Shown in pieces: positions 44,807 to 52,955 of a DNA stretch of 64,000 nucleotides. Under the pieces are notes generated by a model that saw nothing but the letters and a program-made list of their open reading frames with translations, was not told where the DNA came from and ran no database searches. Numbering within the stretch: the stretch's first letter is position 1; every line of letters begins with the position of its first letter. Source of the stretch: Rhodopseudomonas faecalis (GTDB taxonomy: Bacteria > Pseudomonadota > Alphaproteobacteria > Rhizobiales > Xanthobacteraceae); assembly GCF_003217325.1 (NCBI RefSeq), contig NZ_QJTI01000003.1, forward strand, positions 124,001-188,000, given 5' to 3'. Made by a program: the position numbers and the translations under genes.

Positions 44807-44993
44807 CGAATGGGCATCTCCAGACAGCGGCACACGACGAATGAGGCCGCGATACCGGGTCACAATAGCGTCGATTCAGCGACGGCCAGCGCCACATCGG
44901 CGCGGTCGCGTGGCGGCAAATCGTCGTAGTCCAATGTCGTCAACGCTTCACAGACCCTTGCGACACCGGAGCATTGCTCGTTCGCGCGGCAGA

Positions 44994-45026
44994 TTGTTTG
45001 CTGCGGCAGCAGGCCGCATCAAACAA
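44994..45026. other. Long hairpin between fabI and glgC
   Basis: A stem of 14 bases with one mismatch (44994-45007 TTGTTTGCTGCGGC, 45013-45026) and a 5-base loop. There is no T-run. It lies 153 bases before glgC in the divergent gap 44807-45178 and may be a leader structure or operator. The remainder of the gap shows nothing else. Confidence 0.5.
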
Positions 45027-45178
45027 CGCATCGGGTACGGTTTCCGGGCCGCAAAGTTTGTCCAATTCCATCCCTTTTGGCTGAGAAACTCGATACAGAA
45101 GATGCTTGCGGCTGCGTCGTTAGATTCGCTGTGCGGCCGCAGGAAGCCCGAACGGACTGCGGATCAAGAGAGGCTTGG

Positions 45179-46441
45179 ATGAGTGTCGTAATTGATGCCC
45201 CGCTCGCTCGTCACGCGATGGCTTATGTGCTGGCAGGAGGCCGTGGCAGCCGATTGATGGAGCTGACCGACCGCCGCGCCAAGCCGGCGGTGTATTTTGG
45301 CGGCAAATCGCGGATCATCGACTTCGCGCTGTCCAATGCGCTGAATTCGGGCATCCGCCGCATCGCGGTCGCCACCCAATACAAGGCGCACAGCCTGATC
45401 CGCCATCTGCAGCACGGCTGGAACTTCTTCCGGCCGGAGCGCAATGAGAGCTTTGACATTCTGCCGGCGAGCCAGCGCGTCTCCGAGGAGCTCTGGTATC
45501 TCGGCACGGCCGACGCGGTCTATCAGAACATCGACATCATCGAGAGCTACGACCCGCAATTCATCGTGCTGCTCGCGGGCGACCACATCTACAAGATGGA
45601 CTACGAGAAGATGCTGCAGCAGCACGTGCACCAGCGCGCCGACGTCACGGTCGGCTGCCTGGAAGTGCCGCGCAAGGAGGCATCCGGTTTCGGCGTGATG
45701 GATGTCGACGCCAACGACCAGATCCTGTCGTTCGTCGAAAAGCCCGAGAATCCGCCGACCATGCCGGACAAGCCGGACATGTCGCTGGCGTCGATGGGCA
45801 TCTATGTGTTCGACACCAAATTCCTGTTCGAGGAACTGCGCCGCGACGCCGCCGACAAAAACTCGAGCCACGATTTCGGCAAGGACATTATTCCTTACAT
45901 CGTCAAGAACGGCAAAGCGGTGGCGCATCGCTTCGAGAGCTCCTGCATCCGCTCGCACGCCGAGTCGGCCTCCTATTGGCGCGACGTCGGCACGGTCGAT
46001 GCCTATTGGGCCGCCAATATCGACCTGACCGATATCGTGCCGCAGCTCGATTTGTACGACCGCAACTGGCCGATCTGGACTTTTAGCGAGATCACGCCAC
46101 CGGCGAAATTCGTGCACGACAAGGTCGGCCGCCGCGGTCTGGCCACCTCCTCGCTGGTATCGGGCGGCTGTATCGTCTCCGGCTCGACGCTGCGCGAGAC
46201 GCTGCTGTTCACCGGCGTGCGGGTGCATTCATTCTCCACCATCGAACAGGCGGTGATCCTGCCCTATGTCGATGTCGGCCGGTCCTGCGAGCTGACGAAG
46301 GTGGTGATCGACCGCGGCGTGCATATTCCCGATGGTTTGGTGGTCGGTGAAGACCCGGAGCTCGACGCCAAGCGCTTCCGGCGCACCGAGAACGGCGTCT
46401 GCCTCATCACCCAACCCATGATCGACAGGCTGGAGCTATGA
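45179..46441 (+). CDS. glgC: Glucose-1-phosphate adenylyltransferase GlgC (420 aa)
   Basis: Makes ADP-glucose from ATP and glucose-1-phosphate, the regulated first step of glycogen synthesis. Visible motifs: [39 protein letters not shown] (residues about 15-55) and the metal/sugar region [16 protein letters not shown] left-handed beta-helix C-terminus is consistent with the pattern from about residue 300. The start at 45179 gives the usual 420 aa, with AGAGAGG 5 bases upstream. It overlaps glgA by four bases (ATGA). Confidence 0.97.
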   Translation: MSVVIDAPLARHAMAYVLAGGRGSRLMELTDRRAKPAVYFGGKSRIIDFALSNALNSGIRRIAVATQYKAHSLIRHLQHGWNFFRPERNESFDILPASQRVSEELWYLGTADAVYQNIDIIESYDPQFIVLLAGDHIYKMDYEKMLQQHVHQRADVTVGCLEVPRKEASGFGVMDVDANDQILSFVEKPENPPTMPDKPDMSLASMGIYVFDTKFLFEELRRDAADKNSSHDFGKDIIPYIVKNGKAVAHRFESSCIRSHAESASYWRDVGTVDAYWAANIDLTDIVPQLDLYDRNWPIWTFSEITPPAKFVHDKVGRRGLATSSLVSGGCIVSGSTLRETLLFTGVRVHSFSTIEQAVILPYVDVGRSCELTKVVIDRGVHIPDGLVVGEDPELDAKRFRRTENGVCLITQPMIDRLEL

Positions 46442-47907
46442 AGCCGATTACTGCGCTCTCGGTCGCATCCGAGGTTTATCCGCTGATCAAGACCGGCGGC
46501 CTTGCCGACGTCACCGGCGCGCTGCCCGGCGCGCTCGCCGCCCATCAGGTGACGCTGCTGACGCTGATCCCCGGCTATCCGGCGGTGCTGAAAGCGATCG
46601 ACAAGGCCGAGCCGGTGCACCATTTCGCGGACCTGCTCGGCGGGCCGGCACGGCTGTTGGCGGCACGCAAGGGCGAGCTGCAGCTGCTGGTGCTCGATGC
46701 CCCGCATCTCTACGACCGGCCGGGCAATCCCTATATCGGCCCCGACGGCAATGACTGGCCCGACAATGCCCAGCGCTTTGCTGCGCTGGCGCGGGTCGGC
46801 GCCGAGCTCGGCCAGGGGCTGCTGCCCGGTTTTGTGCCCGAGCTGATCCACGCCCATGACTGGCAGGCCGGCCTGACCGCCGCCTATCTGCGCTACAGCG
46901 ACCGCCCCGGTCCGGCCACGGTGTTCACCGTGCACAACCTGGCGTTCCAGGGCCAATTCCCGCATGAATTGCTGCCGGCGCTCGGGCTGCCGCCGAACTC
47001 CTTCACCATGGACGGCGTCGAATATTACGGCGCGATCGGCTTCCTGAAGGCCGGATTGCAGCTGTCGGACCGCATCACCACGGTATCTCCGAGCTACGCG
47101 CTGGAAATTCAGGCGCAGGACGCCGGCATGGGGCTGGATGGCCTGTTGCGGCAGCGCTCGCATCATCTCAGCGGCATTTTGAACGGCATCGACGAGGCGG
47201 TGTGGGACCCGGCCACCGACACGCGCATCCCCGCGCCCTATTCGACGCGCAAGCTGCACGCCCGCGCCCTCAACAAGGCGGCGCTGCGCGAGCATTTCGG
47301 GCTGCGCTCGGAAACCGATCGGCTAGTGCTCGGGGTGATCAGCCGACTGTCCTGGCAAAAGGGCCTGGACATGCTGCTGGAAACGATGCCGGTGCTGCTG
47401 TCGGAGGGGATTCAGCTGGCGCTGCTCGGCACCGGCGACGCCGAGCTTGAAACCGCGTTCCGCCAGGTGGCGCAGTCCCATCCCGGCCAGATCGGCGTTG
47501 CGATCGGCTATGACGAGAACCTCGCCCATCTGATCCAGGCCGGTGCCGACGCGCTGCTGGTGCCGTCGCGCTTTGAGCCCTGCGGCCTGACCCAGCTATG
47601 CGCGCTGCGCTATGGCACGGTGCCGGTGGTGGCGCGGGTCGGCGGCCTGTCCGACAGCATTATCGACGCCAATGAAATGGCGATCGCCGCCGGTGTCGCC
47701 ACCGGGGTGCAGTTCGCGCCGGTGACCGCCGACCGGCTGGCGGCGGCGCTGGTCCGCGCCCATGCGCTTTATTGCGACCGTCCGGTCTGGAAGACCCTGC
47801 AGCGCAACGGCATGCGCGCCGACGTATCCTGGCGGCGGCCGGCCGAGCACTACGCGCAGCTGTACCGCGCATTGCTCAACGCCCGGAACCCGCATCTGGC
47901 GATGTAA
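46438..47907 (+). CDS. glgA: Glycogen synthase GlgA (489 aa)
   Basis: A GT5-family enzyme that adds glucose from ADP-glucose to the growing alpha-1,4 chain. The donor-binding motif [16 protein letters not shown] is near the N-terminus. Other landmarks are [29 protein letters not shown], the linker-end [11 protein letters not shown] and the C-terminal [31 protein letters not shown]. The length is normal. It is coupled to glgC through a four-base overlap. No glgB, glgX or glgP is near. Confidence 0.97.
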   Translation: MKPITALSVASEVYPLIKTGGLADVTGALPGALAAHQVTLLTLIPGYPAVLKAIDKAEPVHHFADLLGGPARLLAARKGELQLLVLDAPHLYDRPGNPYIGPDGNDWPDNAQRFAALARVGAELGQGLLPGFVPELIHAHDWQAGLTAAYLRYSDRPGPATVFTVHNLAFQGQFPHELLPALGLPPNSFTMDGVEYYGAIGFLKAGLQLSDRITTVSPSYALEIQAQDAGMGLDGLLRQRSHHLSGILNGIDEAVWDPATDTRIPAPYSTRKLHARALNKAALREHFGLRSETDRLVLGVISRLSWQKGLDMLLETMPVLLSEGIQLALLGTGDAELETAFRQVAQSHPGQIGVAIGYDENLAHLIQAGADALLVPSRFEPCGLTQLCALRYGTVPVVARVGGLSDSIIDANEMAIAAGVATGVQFAPVTADRLAAALVRAHALYCDRPVWKTLQRNGMRADVSWRRPAEHYAQLYRALLNARNPHLAM

Positions 47908-47979
47908 GCGCGCAATGCGAACGTCTGGCGGACATCGCGTCCGCTGGACGACTATTATCAGCAACTCCTACCATTGACC

Positions 47980-48093
47980 CGTCATGCCCGCGCTTGTCGC
48001 GGGCATCCACGTCTTGAAAGCGCTGCAAGATCAAAGACGTGGATGGCCGGGACGGAGCCCGGCCATGACGTGCGGAGTGGTTGGTATCAATCG
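47980..48093. repeat. Palindromic intergenic repeat, family A (full copy)
   Basis: The same arrangement as the copy at 14651: CGTCATGCCCGCGCTTGTCG, a spacer TCTTGAAAGCGCTGCAAGATCA, then AAGACGTGGATGGCCGGGAC to GGCCATGACG and GGTTGGTATCAATCG. It occupies the centre of the gap 47908-48233. Confidence 0.87.
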
Positions 48094-48186
48094 TCGTTGG
48101 TAAATCTGCTGCGATCATCAGCAGCGAGTTCCTGCCAAAACTACAGTTAACGCCCTTCACAATGGCGTCACGCTGCCTGTAGTATG

Positions 48187-48226
48187 TCCTGGCCTACGCT
48201 GCTTCGCAGCATTCTGGGGGCCAGGA
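48187..48226 (+). promoter_or_regulatory. Leader hairpin that may mask the ribosome site of the HNH gene
   Basis: TCCTGGCC (48187-48194) pairs with GGCCAGGA (48219-48226), which contains most of the AGGAG Shine-Dalgarno (48223-48227). A nested stem GCTGC-TTC-GCAGC sits in the loop (48198-48210). The folded form would hide the ribosome site of the following gene. Confidence 0.5.
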
Positions 48227-48233
48227 GCGTTAC

Positions 48234-48791
48234 TTGAACGCGCATGTCTCACAGGGCGGTTGGCCGGTATTAGTATTGAACGCGGATTTCCGCCCGCTCA
48301 GCTACTACCCACTGTCACTTTGGTCGTGGCAAGACGCGATCAAGGCGGTGTTCCTCGACCGCGTCAATATCGTCGAGTTCTACGACCGCGCCATCCATAG
48401 CCCCAGCTTCGATATGCAGCTGCCGAGCGTGGTGTCGCTCAAGTCCTTCGTCAAACCGTCGACCCATCCAGCCTTCACGCGCTTCAACGTGTTTTTGCGC
48501 GATCGCTTCGTTTGTCAGTATTGCGGCGCGCCGGATGATCTCACTTTCGATCATGTGACGCCGCGCTCCAAAGGCGGCCAGACCACCTGGGACAATGTCG
48601 TCGCGGCCTGCTCGCCCTGCAATCTGCGCAAGGGCAATCTCACGCCGCATCAGGCCGGCATGTTTCCCAAGCAGACACCATTCGCGCCGACCGTGCACCA
48701 GCTCCATCGCAATGGCCGGCTGTTTCCGCCGAACTATCTGCACGAAAGCTGGCTCGATTACTTGTACTGGGACACCGAGCTCGATCCGTAA
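48234..48791 (+). CDS. HNH endonuclease family protein (185 aa)
   Basis: A small nuclease-fold protein. The zinc-HNH core is clear: CQYCGAPDDLTFDHVTPRSKGG then NVVAACSPCNLRKGN (two CxxC pairs, the catalytic DH, and the N and K positions of the motif). The conserved N-terminal half (VLVLNADFRPLSYYPLSLWSW) is typical of a chromosomal alphaproteobacterial group, not a phage or restriction type, so it may act in housekeeping. The start is a TTG at 48234, with AGGAG 6 bases upstream; no ATG is suitable. It is not associated with mobile genes. Confidence 0.88.
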   Translation: MNAHVSQGGWPVLVLNADFRPLSYYPLSLWSWQDAIKAVFLDRVNIVEFYDRAIHSPSFDMQLPSVVSLKSFVKPSTHPAFTRFNVFLRDRFVCQYCGAPDDLTFDHVTPRSKGGQTTWDNVVAACSPCNLRKGNLTPHQAGMFPKQTPFAPTVHQLHRNGRLFPPNYLHESWLDYLYWDTELDP

Positions 48792-49019
48792 GCTGGTGAA
48801 CTGACGCCCCACTCCACAGCATCGCAGTGATCACCTGGCAGCCGTGAGGTCGCGAACGCGGTAGCGCATTCGCGCGGCGTGCCGGGACAGTGCGCGTCCG
48901 CTGCCTCAATTATCCCTCACCCGCTCGGCCCCCGCGTGCCATCGCCGGCGCGTCGCCATTGGTCCGGTCATGCGACCGAAACGACGGCAGCGGCCGAGTC
49001 CGGTCTTGATTTCGATGCA

Positions 49020-49037
49020 ATTTCGATATATCGAAAT
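49020..49037. promoter_or_regulatory. 18-bp perfect palindrome, probable PadR operator
   Basis: ATTTCGATATATCGAAAT reads the same on both strands. It is flanked by half-site-like TTTCGATG on the left and ATCGAT on the right. It lies 57 bases before the padR start and is the most AT-rich point of the gap 48792-49093. PadR regulators usually repress their own gene through such palindromes. Confidence 0.65.
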
Positions 49038-49093
49038 AATATCGATAAGGCTTTGGCCGCGCTGACGGCCAAGGCCCAAGCAGGAGCGATGCA

Positions 49094-49690
49094 ATGTTCA
49101 AATGTGGCGCAGGCGGTTTTGGTGGCCGCCGCTTTCAACACGCGCCGCCCGACCAGGGTGGCGGTAATTTTGGCGGCTTTGGCGGTTTGGGCCGAGGCGG
49201 CGGCCAAAACAGCGGCCGGGGCCGCAGCCGGCGCATGGGTCGACTGTTCGGCCATGGCGACCTGCATCTGATCATATTGCGGCTGATCACCGAGCGGCCG
49301 CGCAGCGGCTACGACCTGATGAAGTCGATCGAGGACAGCGTGGCGGGCGCCTATAGCCCGAGTCCCGGCACCATCTATCCGGCGCTGGCGCTGCTGGAGG
49401 ACCGCGGTTTTGTCGAGGTCAACGGCGAAGGCCGCGCCAAGCTGTACAGCGCGACCGACGCTGGACGCAGCTATCTCGGCGACAATCGCGACGTGGTCGA
49501 GGCGATGCTGGCCAGGATCGCCGAGGTCGGCGCCAGCCGCGCCGCCGTGCCGGCTCCGGTGGTGCGCGCCATGGAGAATCTCAAGCTGGCATTGCAACTG
49601 CGCATGGAGCGCGGTGCGCCAAGCGAGGAAGCGGCCCGCGCCATCGCAGCGGCGATCGACCGCGCCGTCACCGAAATCGAAAGGAGCTGA
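49094..49690 (+). CDS. PadR family transcriptional regulator with Gly-rich N-terminus (198 aa)
   Basis: A winged-helix regulator. The DNA-binding domain begins near residue 52 (GDLHLIILRLITERPRSGYDLMKSIED) and contains the family hallmark SPSPGTIYPALALLEDRGFVE; the C-terminal helices serve dimerisation. The first 50 residues are very rich in Gly, Arg and Gln (FGGFGGLGRGGGQNSGRGRS), an extension seen in some alphaproteobacterial PadR proteins. AGGAG lies 9 bases before the ATG. A perfect palindrome upstream suggests autoregulation. The inducer is unknown. A small gene is coupled downstream. Confidence 0.9.
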   Translation: MFKCGAGGFGGRRFQHAPPDQGGGNFGGFGGLGRGGGQNSGRGRSRRMGRLFGHGDLHLIILRLITERPRSGYDLMKSIEDSVAGAYSPSPGTIYPALALLEDRGFVEVNGEGRAKLYSATDAGRSYLGDNRDVVEAMLARIAEVGASRAAVPAPVVRAMENLKLALQLRMERGAPSEEAARAIAAAIDRAVTEIERS

Positions 49691-49692
49691 TC

Positions 49693-49917
49693 ATGGACCA
49701 GAGGCGCTGGGTGCAGCGGCGGCTGCGCCAACTGTCGCAGGCACGGATGCTGGGCCGATCGGTGGCCGACGCCGCCGATACCCCGCAACTGGCGCCGCCG
49801 CCACCGTTCCTTGAACCGCCGCCGGCCCGCCCCGCCGCGCCAGTGCCGCAGCGACCACGCAGCACCGACGACACCCAGGACCAGCCTGCTGATCCGCAGC
49901 GGCAGCCTGCGCATTGA
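49693..49917 (+). CDS. Small proline- and arginine-rich protein (74 aa)
   Basis: The reading frame starts two bases after the padR stop, with AAGGAG 10 bases before its ATG inside the padR 3' end, so it is probably co-translated. The product starts MDQRRWVQRRLRQLSQARML (amphipathic, basic) and continues as a Pro-rich, disordered tail (PPPPFLEPPPARPAAPVPQ). I do not recognise it. It may be a small partner of the regulator; GC-rich DNA can also yield such frames by chance. Confidence 0.5.
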   Translation: MDQRRWVQRRLRQLSQARMLGRSVADAADTPQLAPPPPFLEPPPARPAAPVPQRPRSTDDTQDQPADPQRQPAH

Positions 49918-49997
49918 TCGGAGACCAACGGCCGGCGGCCTGCCGGTGGTGAATTGATCGCAAACTGGCTGGAGAACTGACGCCGCAGGCTTCGGGC

Positions 49998-50026
49998 TTG
50001 ATCCCGATCTCCATTTCCATTATTCA
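49998..50026 (+). promoter_or_regulatory. Possible promoter of arsR
   Basis: TTGATC (49998-50003) and TATTCA (50021-50026) are 17 bases apart. TTCCAT (50015-50020) and ATGGAA (50033-50038) form an inverted pair that could be an ArsR half-site arrangement around the start codon. No ribosome site precedes the arsR ATG, so the mRNA may be leaderless. Confidence 0.35.
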
Positions 50027-50032
50027 CGAACT

Positions 50033-50389
50033 ATGGAATCGAAAGCTGTCATTGAGGCCTTGTCCGCCCTTGCGCAAGAGACCCGGCTCGCGGTGTTTCG
50101 GATGCTGGTGCGTTGCGAGCCGGACGGCATGGCCGCCGGCGATCTCGCCAAAACCGTGGGCGTGCCGGCCAACACCATGTCGGTGCATCTCAATGTGCTG
50201 AGCCGCGCCGGGCTGGTCAGCTCGACGCGGCATAGCCGCTCGATCGTCTATCGCGCCGATCTCGACCGCTTTCGCGCGCTGATGACGTTCATGCTGAAAG
50301 ATTGCTGCGGCGGCCGCAGCGAAATCTGCGCGCCGCTGATCGCCGATCTTGTGCCCTGCTGCCCGCCGAAGGAAACCGTCGATGGCTGA
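50033..50389 (+). CDS. arsR: ArsR family arsenic-responsive repressor (118 aa)
   Basis: A winged-helix metalloregulator that leaves DNA when arsenite or antimonite binds. The helix-turn-helix runs through GDLAKTVGVPANTMSVHLNVLSRAGLVSSTRHSRSIVY. Cysteines are not in the classic helix-3 ELCVCDL position; instead they are at CC (residues 91-92, LKDCCGG), C98 and the C-terminal CC (LVPCCPP), as in the atypical ArsR types. It overlaps the first arsC by 8 bases, giving a tightly packed operon. Confidence 0.9.
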   Translation: MESKAVIEALSALAQETRLAVFRMLVRCEPDGMAAGDLAKTVGVPANTMSVHLNVLSRAGLVSSTRHSRSIVYRADLDRFRALMTFMLKDCCGGRSEICAPLIADLVPCCPPKETVDG

Positions 50390-50909
50390 TCGGATCTTTA
50401 ACGTGCTGTTTCTCTGCACGGGCAACACCGCCCGCTCGATCCTGGCCGAAAGCATTTTGCGCAAGGATGGCGCCGGCAAGTTCAACGCCTTTTCGGCCGG
50501 CAGTCAGCCCAAGGGCGTCGTCAATCCGTTCGCGCTCAAAGTGCTTGCCGCCAGCGACTATCCCACCGAAGGACTGCGCTCCAAGAGCTGGCAGGAGTTC
50601 GCCGCGCCCGATGCCCCGGTGATGGATTTCGTGTTCACCGTCTGCGACAACGCCGCCGGCGAGACCTGCCCGGTGTGGCCCGGCCAGCCGATGACCGCTC
50701 ATTGGGGCATCGACGATCCGGCGGCCATCGACGGCAACGATCTCGAGAAGGAACGCGCTTTCGTGCAGGCGTTCCGCTTCATGAAGAACCGGATCAGCGT
50801 CTTCACATCCCTGCCCATCAAGCGGCTGGACGGAGTCGCGCTCGACGCCAAGCTACGCGAGATCGGCCACACCGAAGGCGCGAGCCGCGGCCGTCCGGAG
50901 GTGGCGTGA
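50382..50909 (+). CDS. Arsenate reductase, low-molecular-weight phosphatase type (175 aa)
   Basis: Reduces arsenate to arsenite, using a protein tyrosine phosphatase fold. The active-site loop C-x5-R is intact (FLCTGNTARS, Cys12 to Arg18) and the general acid region is present near VCDNAAGETCPVWPG; a further Cys in this segment suits the thiol relay of this class. The start at 50382 (MADRIFNVLFLC) overlaps the arsR end. Its stop overlaps the next arsC start by one base. Confidence 0.92.
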   Translation: MADRIFNVLFLCTGNTARSILAESILRKDGAGKFNAFSAGSQPKGVVNPFALKVLAASDYPTEGLRSKSWQEFAAPDAPVMDFVFTVCDNAAGETCPVWPGQPMTAHWGIDDPAAIDGNDLEKERAFVQAFRFMKNRISVFTSLPIKRLDGVALDAKLREIGHTEGASRGRPEVA

Positions 50910-51334
50910 TGGATGTCATCATTTATCACAACCCGGCCTGCGGCACCTCGCGCAACACGCTCGCTTTGATCCGCAATGCCGGCATCGAGCCGCACGTCAT
51001 CGAGTATTTGAAGTGCCCGCCGAGCCGCGCGCTGCTCGAGCAACTGATGCACCGCGCCGGGCTGACGCCGCGCGAGCTGCTGCGCGAGAAAGGCACGCCG
51101 TTTGCCGAGCTGAAACTGGATGATCCCGCGCTCAGCGACGCGCAATTGATCGACGCGATGATGGCGCATCCGATCCTGATCAACCGGCCGCTGGTGGTGA
51201 CGCCGAACGGCGTGCGGCTGTGCCGGCCGTCCGAGGCGGTGCTTGATCTGCTGCCGACGCAGCGCGGCGAATTCCGCAAAGAGGATGGCGAGCTGGTGAT
51301 CGACGCTCACGGCCACCGCATCGCTGGTGCTTAG
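50909..51334 (+). CDS. arsC: Arsenate reductase, glutaredoxin-dependent ArsC type (141 aa)
   Basis: A second arsenate reductase of an unrelated fold (ArsC/Spx-like thioredoxin fold, E. coli plasmid R773 type). The active Cys11 is in IYHNPACGTSRNTL; arginines in the later arsenate-binding region are present (HPILINRPLVVTPNGVRLCRP). It starts at 50909, where ATG overlaps the preceding stop (GTGATGG), with CGGAGG 8 bases upstream. Two chemically distinct arsenate reductases are thus co-encoded. Dispersed repeats separate it from the ACR3 gene. Confidence 0.95.
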   Translation: MDVIIYHNPACGTSRNTLALIRNAGIEPHVIEYLKCPPSRALLEQLMHRAGLTPRELLREKGTPFAELKLDDPALSDAQLIDAMMAHPILINRPLVVTPNGVRLCRPSEAVLDLLPTQRGEFRKEDGELVIDAHGHRIAGA

Positions 51335-51352
51335 TCACGTGCGCCACAGCGC

Positions 51353-51427
51353 CGTCATTGCGAGCGCAGCGAAGCAATCCAGACCTAACGCAGTGAGCTA
51401 CTGGATTGCTTCGTCGCTGCGCTCAGG
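51353..51427. repeat. Palindromic intergenic repeat, family B (left-hand copy, truncated)
   Basis: CGTCATTGCGAGCGCAGCGA then AGCAATCCAG, a spacer, and TGGATTGCTTCGTCGCTGCG. The terminal CGCAATGACG of the second half is missing. Confidence 0.85.
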
Positions 51428-51486
51428 TCCAATCAAGTTACTTCGTTATCAGGATGCTTCAGCGCACTTCGACACCCCATCACCGT

Positions 51487-51577
51487 CGTCATGGCCGGGC
51501 TCGTCCCGGCCATCCACGCCCTTCACGGGATAGCCGCTGCAAAGACGTGGATGCCCGGCACAAGGCCGGGCATGACG
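51487..51577. repeat. Palindromic intergenic repeat, family A
   Basis: CGTCATGGCCGGGCTCGTCC to CCATCCACG, then AAAGACGTGGATGCCCGGCA to GGGCATGACG. It lies between two family B copies. Confidence 0.85.
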
Positions 51578-51610
51578 AACGACAATCAGACTGGTAGCCA
51601 AGCGATCGTC

Positions 51611-51692
51611 TTCATTGCGAGCGTAGCGAAGCAATCCAGCACCAAACGGCGAGCATGGATTGCTTCGTCGGCTTCGCCTCCTCGCAATGACG
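51611..51692. repeat. Palindromic intergenic repeat, family B (complete)
   Basis: TTCATTGCGAGCGTAGCGAA through GCAATCCAG, a spacer, TGGATTGCTTCGTCGGCTTC and CTCGCAATGACG. With 51353-51577 it makes a B-A-B block that fills the gap 51335-51745. Confidence 0.87.
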
Positions 51693-51745
51693 GGAGGATG
51701 GTCCGAATTTTCTCTTGAACTTCGTTTCTTGTTCCGAGGCAGCCA

Positions 51746-52780
51746 ATGTCCACCTTCGAACGCTATCTGACGCTATGGGTTGCGCTGTGCATCGTCGCCG
51801 GCATCGCGCTTGGCCATTTCATGCCGGGCCTGTTCCAGCTGATCGGCGCGGCGGAAATCGCCAAGGTCAATTTGCCGGTCGCGGCCTTGATCTGGCTGAT
51901 GATCATCCCGATGCTGGTGAAGATCGACTTTGCGGCGCTGGCTGGGGTGCGCGACCATTGGCGCGGCATCGGCGTCACGCTGTTCATCAACTGGGCCGTC
52001 AAACCGTTTTCGATGGCCGCGCTGGCCTGGCTATTCATCGGCACGCTGTTCAAATCCTATCTGCCCGCCGACCAGATCAATTCCTACATCGCCGGCTTGA
52101 TCATCCTCGCCGCGGCGCCATGCACCGCGATGGTGTTCGTGTGGTCGAACCTGACCAAGGGCGAGCCGCATTTCACGCTGAGCCAGGTGGCGCTGAACGA
52201 CACCATTATGGTGTTCGCTTTCGCGCCGATCGTCGGACTGCTGCTCGGGCTGTCGGCGATCACCGTGCCGTGGGACACGCTGGTGCTGTCGGTGATCCTG
52301 TATATCGTGGTGCCGGTGGCGATCGCGCAACTCCTGCGGCGGCGGCTGTTGGCCACGGGCGGCAACGCGGCGCTACAGAAACTGCTCAAAGTGCTACAGC
52401 CGCTGTCGCTGGTGGCGCTGCTGGCCACGCTGGTGCTGCTGTTCGGCTTCCAGGGCGAACAGATCATCAAGCAGCCGCTGGTGATCGCGCTCTTGGCGGT
52501 GCCGATCCTGATTCAGGTCTATTTCAATGCGGGCCTCGCCTATCTGCTCAACCGCTTCGTTGGCGAGGCGCATTGCGTCGCCGGGCCGTCCGCGCTGATC
52601 GGCGCCAGCAATTTCTTTGAGCTGGCGGTGGCCGCCGCCATCAGCCTGTTCGGCTTTGAATCGGGCGCGGCCCTCGCCACCGTGGTTGGCGTTCTGATCG
52701 AAGTGCCGGTGATGCTGAGCGTGGTCTGGATCGTCAACCGCAGCCGCAGCTGGTACGAGGCGCGACCGCAGGCATCGTGA
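51746..52780 (+). CDS. ACR3 family arsenite efflux permease (344 aa)
   Basis: Expels arsenite from the cell by the proton gradient. There are about ten membrane helices. The conserved cysteine motif is AAPCTAMVFVWSNLTKG, and the later conserved region is GPSALIGASNFFELAVAAAISLFG, which carries the essential Glu. The protein differs from the ArsB type, which would be about 430 aa. The gene follows arsR-arsC-arsC on the same strand but is set apart by 411 bases of palindromic repeats, so it may have its own promoter within or beyond them. A ribosome site (GAGGCAGCC) precedes the ATG. Confidence 0.95.
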   Translation: MSTFERYLTLWVALCIVAGIALGHFMPGLFQLIGAAEIAKVNLPVAALIWLMIIPMLVKIDFAALAGVRDHWRGIGVTLFINWAVKPFSMAALAWLFIGTLFKSYLPADQINSYIAGLIILAAAPCTAMVFVWSNLTKGEPHFTLSQVALNDTIMVFAFAPIVGLLLGLSAITVPWDTLVLSVILYIVVPVAIAQLLRRRLLATGGNAALQKLLKVLQPLSLVALLATLVLLFGFQGEQIIKQPLVIALLAVPILIQVYFNAGLAYLLNRFVGEAHCVAGPSALIGASNFFELAVAAAISLFGFESGAALATVVGVLIEVPVMLSVVWIVNRSRSWYEARPQAS

Positions 52781-52802
52781 CGCGCTCGCACTGCACTAAC
52801 CC

Positions 52803-52920
52803 CGTCATTGCGAGCGCAGCGAAGCAATCCAGTATCACACGATAGGCCTGGATTGCTTCGTCGCGTAGCCTGTGCCCGGACGGCGCAAAGCGCCGATCCG
52901 GGTGCTCCTCGCAATGACGG
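52803..52920. repeat. Palindromic intergenic repeat, family B (complete, with internal insert)
   Basis: CGTCATTGCGAGCGCAGCGA and CTCGCAATGACG ends, with an inserted hairpin (CCGGACGGCGCAAAGCGCCG) in the right half near 52877-52896. It lies between the convergent ACR3 and beta-glucosidase genes. Confidence 0.85.
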
Positions 52921-52955
52921 AAGGAAACGACGACGCGGCGCCCCGTCGAACGCGA

